From NCBI RefSeq assembly GCF_001941505.1, contig NZ_CP009248.1, positions 1,860,001 through 1,924,000 on the forward strand: a stretch of DNA of 64,000 nucleotides, written 5' to 3'. The position numbers were made by a program, and so were the translations under genes. The notes beneath the pieces were generated by a model. The model saw only the letters and a list, made by a program, of their open reading frames with translations, was not told the DNA's origin and ran no database searches. Every line of letters begins with the position of its first letter. The stretch's first letter is position 1. Shown piece after piece: positions 59,224 to 64,000 of the stretch. The stretch comes from Corynebacterium sphenisci DSM 44792. Its GTDB lineage: Bacteria > Actinomycetota > Actinomycetes > Mycobacteriales > Mycobacteriaceae.

Positions 59224-60461
59224 TGGCCGGCAAACTGGAGACCTCCCCGGAGCGGCCGGTGTCGGTGCGCCGGGTCAACGAGCTGGTCGGCGGCTGGATC
59301 GAGCGGCTCGGCCCGATCTGGGTGGAGGGCGAGGTCGCCCAGCTGAACTCCAAGCCGAACTGGGCGCTGTCCTACGTCACCCTGCGCGACACCCAGGCCA
59401 ACGCCTCGGTGCCGGTGACCTGCCGCACCTCCCTGCTGCGCGATGGCACGGTCACCGTGGGCAGCCAGGTGGTATTGCACGCCAAACCGGCGTTCTACCA
59501 GGCCCGGGGCAGCTTCTCGCTGATGGCCGCGGAATTCCGCCCGGTCGGCGAGGGCGAGCTGCTGGCCCGGATCGAGCGGCTCAAGCAGGCCCTGGCCGCC
59601 GAGGGCCTGTTCGATCCGCGGCTGAAGCGCACCCCGCCCTTCCTGCCGCGGCGGGTGGGCCTCATCACCGGCCGCGGCTCGGACGCGGAGCGCGATGTGC
59701 TGAACATCGCCCGGGAGCGCTGGCCGGAGGTCGACGTGGCGGTGCGCAACACCGCGGTGCAGGGCGCCCGGGCGGTGCCGGAGATCCTCGCCGCCCTCGC
59801 GGAGCTGGACGCCGAGGAGGCCGTGGAGGTGATCATCATCGCCCGCGGCGGCGGCTCGGTGCAGGATCTGCTGCCCTTCTCGGAGGAGACCCTGGTGCGC
59901 GCGGTGAGCCGGGCGCGCACCCCGGTGGTCTCCGCGATCGGGCACGCCATGGACACCCCGCTGCTGGACAACGTCGCCGACGTGCGCGCGGCCACGCCCA
60001 CCGACGCCGCCAAGCGGGTGGTGCCGGACGTGGTGGAGGAGCGCCGCCGGATCGCCGAGGCCCGGGCGCGCACCGCCGATGCGCTGCGCCGCTGGGTGCA
60101 GCGCGAGGAGCAGGCCCTGGCGCAGCTGCGCAGCCGGCCGGCGCTGGCGGATCCGCTGCTCGCGGTCACCCGGCGGGCCGAGGAGCTCGACGCCGCCCGG
60201 CTGCGGCTGCGCCGCGGCGTCGCCGCGGTGCTGGAGCGCCAGGAGGCGGCGGTGGCGGGGCTGCGCGGGAAGATCTCGGCGCTGGGCCCGGCGGCGACCC
60301 TGGCCCGCGGCTACGCGGTGGTGCAGGTGCAGCCCCGGGACGGCTCCGGCGACCAGGTGGTGACCACGATCGGGCAGGCCCCGCCGGGCTCCCAGCTGCG
60401 GATCCGGGTCACCGACGGGGCGGTGACCGCCGCGGCGATGGGGGTGCGGCCCGCGGACTAG
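59223..60461 (+). CDS. xseA: Exodeoxyribonuclease VII large subunit
   Basis: This 412-aa catalytic subunit degrades single-stranded DNA from both ends. The N-terminal OB fold ([27 protein letters not shown]) is followed by the Exonuc_VII_L catalytic block ([50 protein letters not shown]) and a coiled-coil arm. ATG 59223 overlaps the preceding gene. It ends with the hairpin at 60472-60492. Confidence 0.95.
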   Translation: MAGKLETSPERPVSVRRVNELVGGWIERLGPIWVEGEVAQLNSKPNWALSYVTLRDTQANASVPVTCRTSLLRDGTVTVGSQVVLHAKPAFYQARGSFSLMAAEFRPVGEGELLARIERLKQALAAEGLFDPRLKRTPPFLPRRVGLITGRGSDAERDVLNIARERWPEVDVAVRNTAVQGARAVPEILAALAELDAEEAVEVIIIARGGGSVQDLLPFSEETLVRAVSRARTPVVSAIGHAMDTPLLDNVADVRAATPTDAAKRVVPDVVEERRRIAEARARTADALRRWVQREEQALAQLRSRPALADPLLAVTRRAEELDAARLRLRRGVAAVLERQEAAVAGLRGKISALGPAATLARGYAVVQVQPRDGSGDQVVTTIGQAPPGSQLRIRVTDGAVTAAAMGVRPAD

Positions 60462-60471
60462 GGCCGCGGGG

Positions 60472-60492
60472 CCCGCCGCCGCCGGCGGCGGG
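60472..60492 (+). terminator. 9-bp hairpin between xseA and xseB
   Basis: CCCGCCGCC pairs with GGCGGCGGG around GCC. A TACGGT -10-like hexamer (60499-60504) directly follows, so xseB may have its own start site. Confidence 0.5.
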
Positions 60493-60553
60493 GACGGATA
60501 CGGTGCAGTAACGAGCGGCCGGGGCGAGGCGCCCCGGGGAAGGACGGGAGAGG

Positions 60554-60844
60554 ATGAGCCGGGAGACCATCGGCGCGGGCACCGGGCAGGACGCGCAGCG
60601 TCCGCCGGTGGAGCAGCTCAGCTACGAGCAGGCCCGCGATGAGCTGATCGAGACGGTGAAGCTGCTGGAGCTGGGCCAGATGGGCCTGGACGAGTCGCTG
60701 GCGCTGTGGGAGCGCGGGGAGGCGCTGGCCCGGGCCTGCGAGGAGCGCCTCGCCGGGGCCCGGGAGCGGGTGGCCGAGGCCCTGGGCGAGGGGGCGGATA
60801 CCGCCGAGGGGGCCGGCTACCAGGGCCCGACCCGCAGCGGCTAG
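60554..60844 (+). CDS. xseB: Exodeoxyribonuclease VII small subunit
   Basis: This 96-aa helical hairpin protein carries [45 protein letters not shown], the XseB signature. Several copies wrap around the coiled coil of XseA and are needed for activity. ATG 60554 has GGGAGAGG upstream. A 92-bp gap with a hairpin and a -10-like TACGGT separates it from xseA. The stop overlaps the convergent DUF4245 gene by four bases. Confidence 0.93.
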   Translation: MSRETIGAGTGQDAQRPPVEQLSYEQARDELIETVKLLELGQMGLDESLALWERGEALARACEERLAGARERVAEALGEGADTAEGAGYQGPTRSG

Positions 60845-61410
60845 CCGGCGGGCGCGGCCACCGGCTGCGCCGCCGCGGCGGCCTCGGCGAGGGTGCGGTA
60901 CTCCGCCTCCGCCGCGGAGCCCTGGATCTCCAGGCGCAGCTCGCCGGCGTCGGCGGTCCAGGTGGTGCGGGTGTCGGCGTCCGCACCCTCGGCGACCCGC
61001 CAGGACAGCCCCCCGGCCTTGCGCTCCCCGGAGCCGATCCGGGGCGGCTCGGGTTCGGGCAGCGCATCGGCCGGCGCATCGGTCTGCAGCAGCTGCACGT
61101 AGTCCCCGGCACCGGTGACGTAGCCCAGGATGGTGGCCTGGTGGCCGGCGACCACCCCGGCCCGGGCGGAGTTGACCGTCCAGTCCGCGGGCAGCTCGGG
61201 GGCGCGCACCGGGAAGGGCACCCGGGAGGCCTCCTGGCGCAGGAAGGTCTCCGCGTCCACCTCGTGCACCGGGCCGTTCTCCGGTCGGCCCGGGTTGAAG
61301 CTGCACAGGCCGGTGAAGCCGACGAAGACGAGCATGAGCACGGCCATCGCGACGAGGCTGAGGACCATGTCGCGGCCGTCCTGCAGGATTCTGGGCTTGT
61401 CCGAACTCAC
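60841..61410 (-). CDS. DUF4245 membrane-anchored protein
   Basis: This 189-aa protein has one N-terminal membrane helix ([22 protein letters not shown]) and an outside domain with [35 protein letters not shown] and [17 protein letters not shown], the DUF4245 pattern. The actinobacterial homologue lies between xseB and glpX in the same way. GTG 61410 follows CATACT (minus strand, 61417-61422) by 6 nt. Function unknown. Confidence 0.8.
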   Translation of the reverse strand: MSSDKPRILQDGRDMVLSLVAMAVLMLVFVGFTGLCSFNPGRPENGPVHEVDAETFLRQEASRVPFPVRAPELPADWTVNSARAGVVAGHQATILGYVTGAGDYVQLLQTDAPADALPEPEPPRIGSGERKAGGLSWRVAEGADADTRTTWTADAGELRLEIQGSAAEAEYRTLAEAAAAAQPVAAPAG

Positions 61411-61641
61411 GCCGCCAGTATGCCAGGCCAGCGGCGATGCACCCGGCCACCCCCGAGAGTGTGGACCGGCCCACCCCCGGGGCGGGCGAAAGGTGGAACA
61501 CTGGGGGGTGCGTCCGTGTGCGTGCCGGCACCCGTCGGGCACCCCCGCGGGGGAGTCCGGCGCGCCCGCCGGGCCCGCCCGGACGGCGCATGACACACCG
61601 GGACCGCGGTCCCGCCCTCGAAGCTCAGGAGGCTCCCCCAG

Positions 61642-62658
61642 ATGAACGCCAAGCACCCCCAGGCACCCGACCGCAACCTCGCCATGGAGCTGGTCCGAGT
61701 CACCGAATCGGCGGCGCTGGCCGCGGGCCGGTGGGTCGGCCGGGGGTTGAAGAACGAGGGCGACGGGGCCGCCGTCGACGCCATGCGCCAGCTCATCAAC
61801 ACCGTGCAGATGAACGGCGTGGTGGTCATCGGCGAGGGCGAGAAGGACGAGGCCCCGATGCTGTTCAACGGCGAGGAGGTCGGCACCGGGGAGGGCCCGG
61901 CGGTGGATATCGCGGTGGACCCGATCGACGGCACCACCCTGATGGCCGAGGGCCGGCCGAACGCCATCTCGGTGCTCGCCGCCGCCGAGCGCGGCACCAT
62001 GTACGACCCCTCGGCGGTGTTCTACATGGACAAGATCGCGGTCGGCCCCTCCGCCCGCGGGGTGGTGGACATCGAGGCCCCGGTGGCGCACAACATCAAC
62101 GCGGTGGCGAAGAAGAAGGGCATCCTGCCCGAGGACGTCACCGTGGTGGTGCTGGACCGGCCCCGGCATGCGGAGATGATCCGCGAGATCCGGGTCACCG
62201 GGGCGAAGGTGCGGCTCATCGGCGACGGCGACGTCGCCGGCGCGGTCGCCGCCGCCCAGGACACCAACTCCATCGACATCATGATGGGCATCGGCGGCAC
62301 CCCGGAGGGCGTCATCACCGCCTGCGCGATGAAGTGCATGGGCGGTGAGCTGCAGGGCAAGCTGCACCCCAAGGACGAGGCGGAGGCCAACGCCGCCCGG
62401 GAGGCCGGGCTGGACCTGGACGCCATCCTCACCACCGATGACCTGGTGCGCAGCGACAACTGCTATTTCGTGGCCACCGGCGTGACCAACGGCGACATGC
62501 TGCGCGGGGTGGCCTACCGCGGCACCGGCGCCTGGACCCGCTCCATCGTGATGCGCTCCAAGTCCGGCACGATCCGCTCCATCGAGGCCTTCCACTCCAT
62601 GGAGAAGCTCCGCGAGTTCGCCACCATCGACTACGGCGAGCCGATGAAGGAGCGCTGA
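61642..62658 (+). CDS. glpX: Class II fructose-1,6-bisphosphatase
   Basis: This 338-aa Li+-sensitive, Mn2+-dependent phosphatase is the gluconeogenic FBPase of corynebacteria. Motifs are [11 protein letters not shown], the metal/phosphate block [29 protein letters not shown] and [25 protein letters not shown] 61642 follows AGGAGG. The upstream 230 bp to the divergent DUF4245 start contain the promoter, but I cannot pick a single -10. It ends at the hairpin 62692-62720. Confidence 0.95.
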   Translation: MNAKHPQAPDRNLAMELVRVTESAALAAGRWVGRGLKNEGDGAAVDAMRQLINTVQMNGVVVIGEGEKDEAPMLFNGEEVGTGEGPAVDIAVDPIDGTTLMAEGRPNAISVLAAAERGTMYDPSAVFYMDKIAVGPSARGVVDIEAPVAHNINAVAKKKGILPEDVTVVVLDRPRHAEMIREIRVTGAKVRLIGDGDVAGAVAAAQDTNSIDIMMGIGGTPEGVITACAMKCMGGELQGKLHPKDEAEANAAREAGLDLDAILTTDDLVRSDNCYFVATGVTNGDMLRGVAYRGTGAWTRSIVMRSKSGTIRSIEAFHSMEKLREFATIDYGEPMKER

Positions 62659-62691
62659 GCCCCCGATCCCGGCACCGACCATCCGACCCCG

Positions 62692-62720
62692 CGCCGCCGC
62701 GGCCCACCCCCGCGGCGGCG
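62692..62720 (+). terminator. 11-bp hairpin plus TT-G run after glpX
   Basis: CGCCGCCGCGG (62692-62702) pairs perfectly with 62710-62720 across a seven-base loop. It lies 34 bp after the glpX stop. Confidence 0.65.
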
Positions 62721-62823
62721 TTGGGGGATACTGGGTACCGGGGCTCGCCGGCGGCGGCCGCGGCGGCCGACGGCGCACCCCGGCCGAACCCGGCTGATTT
62801 CCACCCGACGAAAGAGAAGACGC

Positions 62824-64000
62824 ATGACCGAGCAGCAGTACCGCATCGAGCACGACACCATGGGCGAGGTCAAGGTCCCCGCCGAGGCCCTGTGGCGCGC
62901 CCAGACCCAGCGCGCGGTGGAGAACTTCCCGATCTCCGGCCGCCCCCTGGAGTCCGCCCAGATCCGCGCCATGGGCCTGCTCAAGGCCGCCTGCGCCCAG
63001 GTGAACAAGGACAAGGGCCTGCTCCCGGCGGAGCAGGCCGACGCGATCATCGCCGCGGCGAAGGAGATCGCCGAGGGCGCCCATGACGCCGAGTTCCCGA
63101 TCGACGTGTTCCAGACCGGCTCCGGCACCTCCTCGAACATGAACACCAACGAGGTCATCGCCTCGATCGCGAAGAACGCCGGGGTGGAGGTGCACCCCAA
63201 CGACCACGTGAACATGGGGCAGTCCTCCAACGACACCTTCCCCACCGCCACCCACGTCGCCGCCACCGAGGCCGCGGTCACCGACCTGGTGCCCGGGCTG
63301 AAGGTGCTGCACGCCTCCCTGGCGAAGAAGGCCGCCGAGTGGGAGACCGTGGTCAAGTCCGGCCGCACCCACCTGATGGACGCGGTCCCGGTGACCCTGG
63401 GCCAGGAGTTCGCCGGCTACGCCCGCCAGATCGAGGCCGGCATCGAGCGGGTGGAGGCCACCCTGCCGCGGCTGGGCGAGCTGCCGATCGGCGGCACCGC
63501 CGTGGGCACCGGGCTGAACACCCCCGCCGATTTCGGCGCCCTGGTCACCGAGGAGCTGAAGAAGCTCACCGGGGTCGAGCAGCTCGCCGAGGCGCGGAAC
63601 CACTTCGAGGCGCAGGCCAACCGGGATGCCCTGGTGGAGTTCTCCGGGGCGATGCGCACCATCGCGGTGTCCCTGAACAAGATCGCCAACGACATCCGCT
63701 GGATGGGCTCCGGCCCGCTGACCGGGCTCGGCGAGATCCACCTGCCGGATCTGCAGCCGGGTTCGTCGATCATGCCGGGCAAGGTCAACCCGGTGCTGTG
63801 CGAGACCGCCACCCAGGTCGCCGCCCAGGTGATCGGTAATGACGCCGCGGTGGCCTTCGCCGGCGCCGGCGGCGCCTTCGAGCTCAACGTGTTCATCCCG
63901 GTGATGGCCCGCAACGTGCTGGAGTCCGCCCGGCTGCTGGCGAACACCTCCCGGGTGTTCGCGGAGAAGCTGGTCGACGGGATCGAGCCGAACGTGGAGC
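62824..64000 (+). CDS. fumC: Class II fumarate hydratase (partial, C-terminus outside window)
   Basis: 392 residues are visible; the typical length is about 465. The enzyme hydrates fumarate to malate in the TCA cycle. Family blocks are [72 protein letters not shown] and the signature [11 protein letters not shown] with the catalytic-loop Ser. ATG 62824 has AAAGAGAAG upstream and a leader of about 95 nt from a GATACT hexamer. The frame runs open to the window end. Confidence 0.95.
   Translation, partial: MTEQQYRIEHDTMGEVKVPAEALWRAQTQRAVENFPISGRPLESAQIRAMGLLKAACAQVNKDKGLLPAEQADAIIAAAKEIAEGAHDAEFPIDVFQTGSGTSSNMNTNEVIASIAKNAGVEVHPNDHVNMGQSSNDTFPTATHVAATEAAVTDLVPGLKVLHASLAKKAAEWETVVKSGRTHLMDAVPVTLGQEFAGYARQIEAGIERVEATLPRLGELPIGGTAVGTGLNTPADFGALVTEELKKLTGVEQLAEARNHFEAQANRDALVEFSGAMRTIAVSLNKIANDIRWMGSGPLTGLGEIHLPDLQPGSSIMPGKVNPVLCETATQVAAQVIGNDAAVAFAGAGGAFELNVFIPVMARNVLESARLLANTSRVFAEKLVDGIEPNVE

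Overview
The window is very GC-rich, and almost all of its codons end in G or C. Gene content and order point to a high-GC actinobacterium, most likely a Corynebacterium. Three blocks support this: hemW / hypothetical / fadD15 / malQ followed by treS / maltokinase; ychF / metP / metS / AI-2E transporter / DUF6542 / xseA / xseB / DUF4245 / glpX / fumC; and hmuTUV with the heme oxygenase hmuO. Many starts lie 6-8 nt behind a TANNNT-like -10 hexamer with no Shine-Dalgarno sequence. This is the leaderless mRNA pattern known in Corynebacterium and Mycobacterium. The genus call is an inference from synteny memory, not from a database search.

Layout. 0-15 kb: radical-SAM hemW (cut by the window edge), an acyl-CoA synthetase, and central alpha-glucan/trehalose metabolism (MalQ, TreS, maltokinase). 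It also holds a branched-chain amino acid carrier, a type-B carboxylesterase, three tiny membrane proteins, a META-like membrane protein and an ABC exporter half-transporter. 15-21 kb: two unexplained mini-ORFs, then a divergent lipid/glycerol cluster (diacylglycerol kinase versus glpD and an alkyl-DHAP synthase-like flavoprotein), then an AecD/MalY beta-lyase. 21-31 kb: a PAP2 acid phosphatase behind a PHO-box-like repeat, 3-hydroxyacyl-CoA dehydrogenase, a small lipoprotein, an ABM monooxygenase, the heme uptake and degradation operon hmuT-hmuU-hmuV-hmuO behind a DtxR-like box, gamma-carbonic anhydrase, DUF2752, nicotinamidase and DUF808. 31-47 kb: a pair of exporter-fold ABC half-transporters resembling siderophore importers, YchJ, DUF3592, GuaB1, a CPA2 antiporter, a Cys-containing wHTH regulator next to quinol NO reductase NorB, RtcB, a UvrA paralogue and an acyltransferase.

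47.4-52.3 kb is an accessory island, clearly less GC-biased than its flanks. It holds an overlapping XRE / ImmA-IrrE / PIN three-gene operon, a secreted protein with a palindromic promoter, an orphan HigA antitoxin with a one-base frame break, and a DUF262-DUF1524 (GmrSD-like) nuclease placed 20 bp behind ychF. This is the best candidate for an undescribed defence or toxin-type system. 52.3-64 kb returns to core genes: YchF, the methionine carrier MetPS, an AI-2E family permease, a DUF6542 protein with an extreme Asp-Pro-Arg repeat tail, exonuclease VII, DUF4245, fructose-1,6-bisphosphatase and fumarase (cut by the window end).

No tRNA, rRNA, CRISPR array or insertion sequence was recognised.
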